From Micromonospora radicis (GTDB lineage Bacteria > Actinomycetota > Actinomycetes > Mycobacteriales > Micromonosporaceae): 64,000 nt of DNA. The position numbers were made by a program, and so were the translations under genes. The notes beneath the pieces were generated by a model. It was given only the letters and a program-made list of their open reading frames with translations, was not told the origin of the DNA and ran no database searches. The stretch is taken from assembly GCF_003583405.1 (NCBI RefSeq), contig NZ_QXEC01000016.1:1-64000 (forward strand). The letters are read 5' to 3'. Positions 49,755 through 57,514 of the stretch are shown piece after piece. Positions within the stretch are counted from its first letter, which is position 1. Each line of letters opens with the position of its first letter.

Positions 49755-49963
49755 CACGTTGCCCCGTTCGGCGTGCCGTCTGTTGGGCGTGCCGTCTGTT
49801 GGGTGTGCCGTCTGTTCGACACGTTGCGCCGTTGGGCACGTTGCGCCGTTGGGCACGTTGCGCCGTTGGGCACGTTGCGCCGTTGGGCACGTTGCGCCGT
49901 TGGGCACGTTGCGCCGTTGGGCACGTTGCGCCGTTGGGCACGTTGCGCCGTTGGGCACGTTGG
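49755..49963 (+). repeat. Tandem array of 16/17-bp units
   Basis: One 17-base unit variant is followed by three 16-base units (CGTGCCGTCTGTTGGG type, 49772-49819) and eight exact 17-base units CACGTTGCGCCGTTGGG (49820-49955) plus a partial ninth. The exact copies indicate recent expansion. Confidence 0.9.
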
Positions 49964-50021
49964 CCACTCGGTCCGCTGGTTCCGGGAGGCGTCCCACCCG
50001 GGCGGCGGCCGAGAAGACACC

Positions 50022-50042
50022 CACTCGATCCAGGATCGAGTG
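50022..50042. repeat. 21-bp palindrome
   Basis: CACTCGATCC and GGATCGAGTG are perfect ten-base arms around one base. A second inverted copy of the half (CCTGGATCGAG) follows at 50072-50082. Confidence 0.6.
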
Positions 50043-50172
50043 GCTTCCACGAGCAATCGTGACCACTCGAACCTGGATCGAGCGTGATCTTTGCCGGGTG
50101 GGACGTGGCTGTGCTCGCGTCCCTGGTGCAGCTCACTGCCTACGAACTGGGCCACGCCCCATGCTTCCCTCA

Positions 50173-50296
50173 CGGACGTTGAGCCCACGGGTGTGCCGTC
50201 GTAGTAGGGCCGTGACGGACGTTGAGTCCGCGGGTGTGCCGTCGTAGTAGGGCCGTGACGGACGTTGAGCCCACGGCGGTGCCGTCGCAGCAAGCC
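50173..50296 (+). repeat. 43-bp tandem repeat, about 2.9 copies
   Basis: Units start at 50173, 50216 and 50259, each opening CGGACGTTGAG; the third is truncated and diverged. Confidence 0.85.
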
Positions 50297-50449
50297 CTAT
50301 GAAGCGGCTCGTTGCGCGCTTGTGCGGCGAGGGTGGCCCGTGGCGGCGCCGAGGGCGATAGCGTGGACGGTTCAGCTCGACAGGGCGCAACCAGGACCAT
50401 GAGGGCGGGTCCTTCTCGCGCTTCGTCAGCGGCCGGGGAGTCAGCGGCC

Positions 50450-50499
50450 AGAAACCCAGGTCACACAGCGACCGAGGTCTTAGAAACCCAGGTCACACA
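50450..50499 (+). repeat. 18-bp direct repeat pair
   Basis: AGAAACCCAGGTCACACA occurs at 50450-50467 and 50482-50499, 32 bases apart, about 150 bases before the XRE-GNAT gene. Confidence 0.8.
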
Positions 50500-50642
50500 A
50501 CGGGCTGTGGGCCACCGGTGTCGGGTGGTGGGGGGCAGGGCCGATGCCCGTGTTCACCGACTTACCCAGGTTGTCCACAGGTTTGTCCACAGGTCGACGG
50601 GCCGGGTTGAGTGAAGTCGGAGCGTCGGGAAGCATCGATGGA

Positions 50643-51653
50643 ATGAGCGATGGTCCTGGTGGCGATTTCGACGTAGCCGCTGATCTGGGGTCCGTGCTGC
50701 GGGCGTTGCGCCGCCAGGCTGATCTGAGTCAGCGCGAGCTGGCCCAACTGGCCGGGGTGCCTCAGTCCACGGTGGGGCGGATCGAATCGGAGCAGGGCCT
50801 CGATCCACGATTCCGGACCGTGCAGCGGCTCGTGGCGGCGGCCGGGGGGACGCTGTGGCTCACCGCCGCCAGCTGTGCAGCAGGGCCAGGTCACGCGGGC
50901 TGTGCAGCAGGGCCAGGTCACGCGGGCTGTGCACCAGGGCCAGGTCAGGCAGAGGGCAACGACTGTGTCCGGGCTGCCGTTGGGGATATGCGGGACGACA
51001 CCCGACGAGACGATGCCGGCCGTCGCTATCCGGCTCATCTTGACGTGCGTGAGGTGCGGACGCTCAAGGACTGGCCAGGTGCCTGGTGGGCGCACTGGTA
51101 TTCGCTGCCGCCCGAGCAGTGGCCGTTGCGGGTCCCCGACGTCACCTACGACCTCGATCGCGGCCGGCGTGACGAACGGCGCGTGCGGGTGAGGCTGCGC
51201 GATGCGGTGCGGATCCGGCGGGTCGTTGATGGTGTGCCACCGGGGTGCTGGCGCCTGGTGGCCGAGTTGCCCGACGGTGATCTGGTTGGTGAGCTGCGTG
51301 CGCACGAGCGCAGCCTCGACCTGCTCTACGGCGAGTCGTTGGGCGACCGGCGGGAGGTGGTGTTGGACGGCGTCGTGGTGGCGCCGCCGCTCCGGCTGCT
51401 GGGCATCGGGCGGAAACTTGTGACGCGCCTCGCCGCCGAAACCCGCCGGGCGGGTCTCGGTGCCATCCGCGCGGTGGCCGAGTTCGGTGGCGCCGGGTTC
51501 CTGCGGGCCTGTGGCTACCGGACCGAGGATCACCGGCCGGTGGCGTTGTGCCTGGAGCACCGGCCTCCGTCGGCAAGCCCGGCGAGCCCGCTGGCAAGCC
51601 CGGCCTCCGTCGGCAAGCCCGGCGAGCCCGCTGCGCCCGGAGACACCAGGTGA
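50643..51653 (+). CDS. XRE-type DNA-binding protein fused to a GNAT-like domain
   Basis: The 336-residue protein joins an N-terminal helix-turn-helix (about 17-70; LSQRELAQLAGVPQSTVGRIE) to a C-terminal acetyltransferase-like domain whose motif A is LGIGRKLVTRLAAETRRAG, followed by AVAEFGGAGFLRACGYR. Between them are three nine-residue repeats (CAAGPGHAG type, about 78-104) from 27-base DNA repeats, and a 33-base direct repeat encodes part of the C-terminal tail (51561 and 51601). It may be a regulator that also modifies a target, or a self-regulating acetyltransferase. ATG at 50643 is the start after which codon use becomes normal. Confidence 0.78.
   Translation: MSDGPGGDFDVAADLGSVLRALRRQADLSQRELAQLAGVPQSTVGRIESEQGLDPRFRTVQRLVAAAGGTLWLTAASCAAGPGHAGCAAGPGHAGCAPGPGQAEGNDCVRAAVGDMRDDTRRDDAGRRYPAHLDVREVRTLKDWPGAWWAHWYSLPPEQWPLRVPDVTYDLDRGRRDERRVRVRLRDAVRIRRVVDGVPPGCWRLVAELPDGDLVGELRAHERSLDLLYGESLGDRREVVLDGVVVAPPLRLLGIGRKLVTRLAAETRRAGLGAIRAVAEFGGAGFLRACGYRTEDHRPVALCLEHRPPSASPASPLASPASVGKPGEPAAPGDTR
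50874..50954 (+). repeat. 27-bp in-frame coding repeat (three copies)
   Basis: Two near-identical and one diverged 27-base unit (TGTGCAGCAGGGCCAGGTCA type) sit in the linker of the XRE-GNAT gene. Period 27 keeps the frame. Confidence 0.75.
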
Positions 51654-51713
51654 CCCCTGACGGTTGCCCGTCGCGGTGCTTGCCGGCACCCGGTCACGTC
51701 CGGTGGGTGGTGG

Positions 51714-52364
51714 TCAGCGGAGGGCGTCGGCGGCGGCGGTGAGGGCGGCGAGGGCGTCCCGTAGGCGCCAGGCGTCGCGGTCGCGGGGGCCGATCGGGTT
51801 CGAGATGGTACGCAGCTCGGCGAAGGGGACGCCGGCCTGCCTGGCGGCGACAGCCACGCCGTACCCCTCCATGGCCTCGGCCACTGCGTCCGGGTGACGG
51901 CTGCGGAGCGCCTCGGTGCCGGCGGCGGTGCCGGTCACGGTGTTGACCGTCAGCACCGGGCCGATCGTGGCGGCGGGCAGCGCCGCGCGGAGGGCGGCCA
52001 GCAGGTCCGGGTCGGCGGGTACGGCCAGACCTCCGCCGAGCAGCTCGGGCGGCATGCCCAACTCGTCGATGGGGATGAATCCGTCGGGCGATTCCGCGCC
52101 CAGATCGGCGGCGACGGCCCGGGTGCCGAGCACCACGCTGCCCACGGCGACCCGGTCGGCGAAACCGCCCGCGACGCCCGCACTGATCACCGCCCGGTAC
52201 GGCCGACCGGCGGCCTCGGCGAGCGCCAACAGCCGGGCCGTTGCCGCCCCGGCGACCGCTGGCCCCACCCCGACCGGGACCACCGCGACGGTCGGCTCGG
52301 CGAGACCGGCCTGGACCGCCTCCGCCTCGGCGGGTACCGCCGTGACCACCAGCAGACCGGTCAC
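51714..52364 (-). CDS. mqnB: Futalosine hydrolase
   Basis: The 216-residue nucleosidase of the menaquinone pathway removes hypoxanthine from futalosine. It has the nucleosidase fold with VVTAVPAEAEAV, SAGVAGGFADRVAVGSVV, and the catalytic EAMEGYGVA with an acidic pair. GTG at 52364 overlaps the upstream MFS stop by four bases, so translation is coupled to a transporter of unknown substrate. Confidence 0.92.
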   Translation of the reverse strand: MTGLLVVTAVPAEAEAVQAGLAEPTVAVVPVGVGPAVAGAATARLLALAEAAGRPYRAVISAGVAGGFADRVAVGSVVLGTRAVAADLGAESPDGFIPIDELGMPPELLGGGLAVPADPDLLAALRAALPAATIGPVLTVNTVTGTAAGTEALRSRHPDAVAEAMEGYGVAVAARQAGVPFAELRTISNPIGPRDRDAWRLRDALAALTAAADALR

Positions 52365-54037
52365 GGGACCGAGCCGGGTGAGCTGCGTCGCGTCTCGTCG
52401 TCACTGCCGCCGGTGACCGCCGACGACGGGCGGTAGATGTGGAAGCCCGGCGGTGCCAGGTTCGGCTCCTGGGCTGCCGGACCGCCCTGGGCGGGGGCGG
52501 GGGAGGTGGGCGCGGCGCCAGCCGCCTCAGCGGCGGCCCGATCCCGGTCCCGGTCGGCCTGCTCCTCGGCGGCGGCCCGGTCCCGGTCGGCCTGTGCCTC
52601 GGCGGCCCGGGCGTCGGCGTCCTGCTCCGCCGTGGACAGCTCGTCGTCCGTCAGCGGCCGCCCGTGCAGCCGCTCGGCCCGCAGCCGGCGGGCCATCACC
52701 AGCCCTCGGGCGGCGGCCAGCGCACCCACACCGGCAGCCACCGCGATGCCGATGCGGCCGTTGAAGGGTACGAGCCCCAGCCCGCCACCGGCCACGAAGG
52801 CGAGCATCAGCACCGTCTCGGAGTGGGCGAAGGAGCTGGCCCGCAGCCGTTCCGGAATGCGCTCCTGGATCGAGGCGTCCACGGCGAGTTTCGCGATTCC
52901 GCTCATCATGGCCGTGACCACGCAGAGCAGGGCGACCATCGGCAGGGAGAACTGCAACGCGGCCAGTACGGCCACTCCGGCCACGATCACCATGCCGCTG
53001 GACTGGAGCGCGGCCGGCCGGTGGATGCGCAGCCGGGTGCCGATCGCGGTGGCCAGGAAGGTGCCGACGGCCAGCGCTCCACCCACCAGACCCAGTGCTC
53101 CCTCGTCGCCCAGGTCGCGGCCGAAGACCACCGTGGTCAGGTCACCGGCCTTGATGGTGAAGGCCAGGAAGAGCAGCAGGAAGCCGTACACCGCGCGCAG
53201 CGTCGCCGCACCGACCAGGGTCGAGATCACCAGCCGGCCGGCGGGGCGGCCCCGGCCCAGCGGCCGGTCCCCGGTGGCCCGGCGTAGCGCACGCAGCGGT
53301 CGCGGCACCCGTTCGGGCGGCTCGGAGTCGGCCTTGGGCGGCAACCGGAGGGCGACCACCATGCCGACCAGGAAGATGACGGAGGCGACCCGCAGCGGCC
53401 ACTGCGGCCCGAACCAGAACGCGGCCAGGCCGATCGGCGCGACCAGGGCGCCGGCGACCGTGCCGTACACGCTGGCCCGCGCGCCGACCTGGGACAGCCC
53501 GAGCCCTTCGGGCAGCAGCCGGGGTACGGCCGCGGAGCGGGCCACCCCGTACGCCCGGGACAGCGCCAGTACGCCGAAGGCGGCCGGATAGAGCCCGAAG
53601 CCGTGGATGTAGTCGGAGATCAGCCAGGCCAGGAACGCCCGACCCAGCATGGTCGTGGCCAGGGCGTACCGGCGGCCGTGCCGGAAGTGGTCGAGCAACG
53701 GCCCGACCACCGGGGCGAGCATGGCGAACGGCACCATGGTGACCAGCAGGTAGAGCGCCACCTTGCTGCGGGCCTCGCCGAGCGGCACGTTGAAGAAGAT
53801 CGTCCCGGCCAGTCCGATGGCGATCAGCGTGTCCCCGGCACAGGAGACGGCGTGCAGGTCGAACAGGCGGACCATGCCGGTTTCTCCGCCGGCCCCCCGG
53901 GCCCGGGCCCGGGCGGCACTGCGGGTGACCCAGCGACCACCGCTGACCGAGCCGCGCAACAGCAGTCGCGTGGCGCGGATGCCGGTGCCGACGGTTCGCC
54001 CCGCGAGGGATCGCTCGGAGCGGGAGAACAGCGGCAT
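52361..54037 (-). CDS. MFS transporter with acidic coiled C-terminal tail
   Basis: The 558-residue protein has 12 spans (about 50-440), beginning around LFDLHAVSCAGDTLIAIGLAG and including LLDHFRHGRRYALATTMLG. The tail (about 455-558) is a charged, alanine-rich coil with ADRDRAAAEEQ-type repeats ending in a proline-rich segment. The substrate is unknown. ATG at 54037 is chosen; the upstream codons lack coding character. It overlaps mqnB by four bases and is divergent from the DUF3027 gene, an arrangement also present in mycobacteria from memory. Confidence 0.85.
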   Translation of the reverse strand: MPLFSRSERSLAGRTVGTGIRATRLLLRGSVSGGRWVTRSAARARARGAGGETGMVRLFDLHAVSCAGDTLIAIGLAGTIFFNVPLGEARSKVALYLLVTMVPFAMLAPVVGPLLDHFRHGRRYALATTMLGRAFLAWLISDYIHGFGLYPAAFGVLALSRAYGVARSAAVPRLLPEGLGLSQVGARASVYGTVAGALVAPIGLAAFWFGPQWPLRVASVIFLVGMVVALRLPPKADSEPPERVPRPLRALRRATGDRPLGRGRPAGRLVISTLVGAATLRAVYGFLLLFLAFTIKAGDLTTVVFGRDLGDEGALGLVGGALAVGTFLATAIGTRLRIHRPAALQSSGMVIVAGVAVLAALQFSLPMVALLCVVTAMMSGIAKLAVDASIQERIPERLRASSFAHSETVLMLAFVAGGGLGLVPFNGRIGIAVAAGVGALAAARGLVMARRLRAERLHGRPLTDDELSTAEQDADARAAEAQADRDRAAAEEQADRDRDRAAAEAAGAAPTSPAPAQGGPAAQEPNLAPPGFHIYRPSSAVTGGSDDETRRSSPGSVP

Positions 54038-54142
54038 GGCACCCATCCTGAACCATCGACTCGCCGGATGCCGTGCCACCTTCCCAGAACACCTCTGGGG
54101 AGTGCCTCACAGTCGACCCCAGGGATGGGGAACAATGGTCTG

Positions 54143-54961
54143 GTGACCAGGCCCGCCTCCGCCCGCGCCGCTCGTCTAGACCAGGTCTGTGCCGCTGCCG
54201 TCGAGGTGGCGCGCGCCGGCATCACCGAGGTTGACGCCGCCGAAGTCGGCGACCACCTCCAGGCCGTCGCCGAGGGCGATCGGCTCGTCACCCACTACTT
54301 CGAGTGCCGGCTGGCCGGCTACCGCGGCTGGCGGTGGGCGGTCACCGTCACCCGGGTGCCGCGTAGCCGTACCGTGACGATCTGCGAGACGGTGCTGCTG
54401 CCCGGGCCGGACGCCCTGCTCGCGCCCGGCTGGCTGCCCTGGCAGGAGCGGCTCAAGCCGGGGGACCTCGGCCCGGGTGACCTGCTCCCGACGCCTGCGG
54501 ACGACGAGCGGCTACAGCCCGGCTACCTGCTCTCCGACGATCCGGCCGTGGCGGAGACCGCCTGGGAGCTCGGCCTCGGCCGGGCCCGGGTGATGTCCCG
54601 GGAGGGCCGCGCCGAGACGGCCCAGCGCTGGTACGACGGCGACCACGGCCCGTCGGCGCCGATCGCCACCTCCGCGCCGGCCGCCGCCCGCTGCGGCACC
54701 TGCGGCTTCTACCTGCCGCTGGCCGGGCAGCTCCGGCAGTGCTTCGGTGTCTGCGGCAACTTCTACGCCCCCGACGACGGCCGGGTGGTCAGCACCGACC
54801 ACGGTTGCGGTGCCCACTCGGAGACGCTGGTCGAGGCGGAGACGGCAGTGGAGGAGATGCCGACGATCTACGACGACAGCGCGGTGGAGCCGATGTCGGT
54901 GTCCCGGGCACCCGGGTCGATCGAGCCGGGTGAGCCCGCGGAGCCGTACGGCCACTCCTGA
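54143..54961 (+). CDS. DUF3027 protein
   Basis: The 272-residue actinobacterial protein has the DUF3027 phrases THYFECRLAGYRGWRWAVTV, PGWLPWQERLKPGDLGPGD and a zinc-finger-like CGTCGFYLPLAGQLRQCFGV followed by CGNFYAPDDGRVVS and a histidine/cysteine pair. It is probably a soluble metal-binding protein of unknown role. GTG at 54143 is preferred for the AACAAT -10-like hexamer seven bases upstream; ATG at 54125 is an alternative. Confidence 0.85.
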   Translation: MTRPASARAARLDQVCAAAVEVARAGITEVDAAEVGDHLQAVAEGDRLVTHYFECRLAGYRGWRWAVTVTRVPRSRTVTICETVLLPGPDALLAPGWLPWQERLKPGDLGPGDLLPTPADDERLQPGYLLSDDPAVAETAWELGLGRARVMSREGRAETAQRWYDGDHGPSAPIATSAPAAARCGTCGFYLPLAGQLRQCFGVCGNFYAPDDGRVVSTDHGCGAHSETLVEAETAVEEMPTIYDDSAVEPMSVSRAPGSIEPGEPAEPYGHS

Positions 54962-55045
54962 TCCCGGCCCGGCGGGCTCGAGATCGGGTCCGCTGGTCGG
55001 CGCGGGGAGGCCCCTGAGGTGCTCAGCCTGGCGGGCGTGTGGTGC

Positions 55046-55288
55046 TCAGCCGGCGGCCCGGCGGCGCCGCCGGTGGGCGTCGTGGCGCATCATCACGGCC
55101 AGGCCGGGGAAGCCCCACAGGAATCCGGCCAGGCAGATCCAGAGCCAGTTCTCGTGCCCGGCGGCGATCAGCCGATCGCGGACGAGCAGCAGTACCAGGC
55201 CGGCGAGTGCCCACGCCGCCAGGCCGGCCAGCGCGATCGGCACCATCGGCGGGTCGAGCGGCTCGGGTCGGGGCTGCTGCTTCGGCAC
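55046..55288 (-). CDS. DUF2530 two-span membrane protein
   Basis: The 80-residue protein has two membrane spans (VPIALAGLAAWALAGLVLLLV and WLWICLAGFLWGFPGLAVMM) and a basic end HDAHRRRRRAAG, as in DUF2530. GTG at 55288 has TACCCT (complement of 55295-55300) six bases upstream, a leaderless promoter. It is divergent from the purine permease gene. Confidence 0.82.
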   Translation of the reverse strand: MPKQQPRPEPLDPPMVPIALAGLAAWALAGLVLLLVRDRLIAAGHENWLWICLAGFLWGFPGLAVMMRHDAHRRRRRAAG

Positions 55289-55377
55289 CCGGCCAGGGTA
55301 CGCGACGAGGCTTCCCGGTTCGGCGGTCATCTGCGACGATGCGCGCGACGACCTGATCATTCGCTGTGAGGTTCCTG

Positions 55378-56856
55378 ATGGCAGTAGCGCCGCCCGAGAA
55401 CGGCACATCCCCCGATCCCAGCCGTCCGATCAACCGGTTCGACCGGTACTTCGAGGTCACCGCCCGCGGCTCGACGATGAGCCGCGAGGTACGGGGTGGC
55501 CTGGCCACCTTCTTCACGATGGCGTACATCGTGGTGCTCAACCCGCTCATTCTCGGCAGTGCCGTCGACGGTGATGGCAACACCCTGTCGATTCCCGCGA
55601 TCGCCGCGGCGACCGCGCTCGTCGCCGGCCTGATGACCATCCTGATGGGCGTGGTCGGCCGGTTCCCGCTGGCCGTCGCCGCCGGCCTCGGCGTCAACGC
55701 CCTGGTGGCGTACGAGATCGCTCCGGAGATGACCTGGGCCGACGCGATGGGCCTGGTGGTGATCGAGGGCGTGATCATCGCGGTGCTGGTGCTGACCGGC
55801 CTGCGGACCGCCGTGTTCCGCTCGGTGCCGACCCAGATGAAGGCGGCGATCGGCGTCGGCATCGGCTTGTTCCTGACCGTCATCGGCCTGGTCGACGCCG
55901 GTTTCGTCCGGCGGGTGCCGGACGAGGCGAACACCACCGTGCCGGTCGGCCTGGGCATCGGGGGCAAGCTGGTCAGTTGGCCGACGCTGGTCTTCGTGGT
56001 GGGTCTGCTGTTGACCCTGGTGCTGGTGGTACGCCGGGTTCGGGGCGCGATCCTGATCGGCATCCTCGGCTCGACCGTGCTGGCCATGGTGGTGGAGGCG
56101 CTCGGCAATGTCGGCCCGTCCTTCGTCAACGGCGTGCCGAACCCGAAGGGCTGGTCGCTGAACGTGCCGACCCTGCCCAGCAACCCGTTCGACCTGCCGG
56201 ACCTGTCGTTGCTCGGCAAGTTCAACGTGCTCGGCTCCTGGGAGCGGGCCGGCTGGCTGGTCGTGCTGATGTTCATCTTCACGCTGCTGATCACCGACTT
56301 CTTCGACACCATGGGCACGATGGTCGCGGTCGGGCAGGAGGGTGGCATGCTCGACGAGCAGGGCACCCCGCCGCGGGCGAAGGAGATCCTGCTGGTCGAC
56401 TCGATCGGTGCGGCGGCCGGTGGTGCGGCCAGCGTCTCCAGCAACACGGCGTACATCGAGAGTGCCGCCGGGGTCGCGGAGGGTGCCCGGACCGGGTTGG
56501 CCAACCTGGTGACCGGCGCGTTGTTCCTGCTGGCCATGTTCCTGACCCCGCTGGTCGAGGTGGTGCCGTTCGAGGCGGCGTCCGTCGCGCTGGTGGTGGT
56601 CGGTTTCCTGATGATGACCGCGGTGCGGACCATCGACTGGTCCGACTACGAGATCGCCATCCCGGCGTTCCTCACCATCGTGCTCATGCCGTTCACCTAC
56701 TCGATCTCCAACGGCATCGGCGCCGGCCTGATCGTGTACGTGGTGGTGAAGCTGGCCAAGGGCAAGTCCCGTGAGATCCATCCGCTGCTGTACGCGGTGG
56801 CGGCGTTGTTCGTGGTGTACTTCCTGCGCGGTCCGATCGAGGCGCTGCTGTTCTGA
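55378..56856 (+). CDS. Guanine/hypoxanthine permease, AzgA-type NCS2
   Basis: The 492-residue transporter has the AzgA pattern: ATFFTMAYIVVLNPLILGSA, GLGVNALVAYEIAPEMTWADA, DFFDTMGTMVAVGQ and the half-helix SSNTAYIESAAGVAEGARTG. It imports purine bases with protons. ATG at 55378 is chosen for GAGGT five bases upstream over GTG at 55366. Confidence 0.92.
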   Translation: MAVAPPENGTSPDPSRPINRFDRYFEVTARGSTMSREVRGGLATFFTMAYIVVLNPLILGSAVDGDGNTLSIPAIAAATALVAGLMTILMGVVGRFPLAVAAGLGVNALVAYEIAPEMTWADAMGLVVIEGVIIAVLVLTGLRTAVFRSVPTQMKAAIGVGIGLFLTVIGLVDAGFVRRVPDEANTTVPVGLGIGGKLVSWPTLVFVVGLLLTLVLVVRRVRGAILIGILGSTVLAMVVEALGNVGPSFVNGVPNPKGWSLNVPTLPSNPFDLPDLSLLGKFNVLGSWERAGWLVVLMFIFTLLITDFFDTMGTMVAVGQEGGMLDEQGTPPRAKEILLVDSIGAAAGGAASVSSNTAYIESAAGVAEGARTGLANLVTGALFLLAMFLTPLVEVVPFEAASVALVVVGFLMMTAVRTIDWSDYEIAIPAFLTIVLMPFTYSISNGIGAGLIVYVVVKLAKGKSREIHPLLYAVAALFVVYFLRGPIEALLF

Positions 56857-56970
56857 CGGCTGCCCGGGCCGGGTGTGTATGGTCTCCGTGACGAGCCGCT
56901 CACGCCCGGCCCGAGCAGGGCAAACGTCGGCGTGAGCGTGGTCATATTCGCTGCGGCTCGGTCAGCTTAT

Positions 56971-56985
56971 TAGTTAGGCTAACTA
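56971..56985. promoter_or_regulatory. MarR autoregulatory palindrome
   Basis: TAGTTAG and CTAACTA are perfect seven-base arms around one base, ending two bases before the MarR GTG. TAGGCT within it is placed as a -10 for a leaderless message, so bound protein would block its own promoter. Confidence 0.7.
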
Positions 56986-56987
56986 TC

Positions 56988-57437
56988 GTGACGGAGCGGA
57001 CGGTGACGGCTCACAGCATGCCACCGGCGCAGCTGGCCCATCAGCTGCGTGATGCGATCACTCGGCTCAACCGGCGGGTCCGCCAGGCCCGACCGGTCGG
57101 TGACCTGACGGTCACCCAGTTGTCCGCGCTCACCAGCATCCGGCTGGCCGGCGCGCTCACGCCCCGAGAACTCGCCGACGTCGAACGGGTGCAGCCACCG
57201 ACGATGACCAAGATCGTCGCGAAGCTGGAGGAACGCGGCCTCGTGCGGCGCAGCCCCCACCCGACCGACGGCCGACAGGTGATCCTGGCGGTGACCGAGG
57301 GAGGCCGGGCCGTGCTCGACCAGTTCGAGCGGGTCCGGGACGAGTGGTTGGCCCACCGGCTGGCCGAGTTGAACGACGCCGACCGGGAGACCCTGCACCA
57401 CGCCGCGGAGATCCTCCAGCGACTCTCCCGCGCCTGA
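56988..57437 (+). CDS. MarR-family transcriptional regulator
   Basis: The 149-residue protein has a winged helix (about 40-105) with LTPRELADVERVQPPTMTKIVAKLE and the wing RRSPHPTDGRQVILAVTE. It is followed 77 bases later on the same strand by an MFS exporter, the likely target. A 15-base palindrome overlies its start, indicating autoregulation. GTG at 56988 keeps all helices. Confidence 0.92.
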   Translation: MTERTVTAHSMPPAQLAHQLRDAITRLNRRVRQARPVGDLTVTQLSALTSIRLAGALTPRELADVERVQPPTMTKIVAKLEERGLVRRSPHPTDGRQVILAVTEGGRAVLDQFERVRDEWLAHRLAELNDADRETLHHAAEILQRLSRA

Positions 57438-57514
57438 CGCCGCACACCCGGTGTGCGCCGCGCCGCGCCGTCCGTCGTTGACGACGCGTACGACCGCGAG
57501 GAGGCGCACCGAGA

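Larger units (their letters stand above)
49686..50384. repeat. 13-bp inverted element, long form
   Basis: CCTGTCGAGCTGA (49686-49698) and TCAGCTCGACAGG (50372-50384) are the same arms as at 41551-41632. Flanking bases also agree (ACGGATC inside the left arm, GACGGT before the right arm). Here 673 bases of repeats lie between the arms. Confidence 0.75.
49429..50642. other. 1.2-kb repeat-rich, gene-poor patch
   Basis: The patch holds an array of 16/17-base repeats (49755-49963), palindromes around 50022-50082, 43-base tandem repeats (50173-50296), an 18-base direct repeat (50450 and 50482), and the 13-base inverted pair at 49686 and 50372 that frames most of it. Frames that run through it are open only because 17- and 43-base periods carry no stops; none is taken as a gene. 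Confidence 0.75.

Noticed and set aside
49509..50247. Long frames on both strands through the 17-bp array, with 17-residue periodic proteins
   Set aside because: A stop-free 17-base unit leaves all frames open. There are no starts with ribosome sites and no family resemblance, so they are artefacts of the repeat.
49755..50296. CRISPR array
   Set aside because: The units are contiguous tandem repeats without unique spacers, and no cas genes are present.
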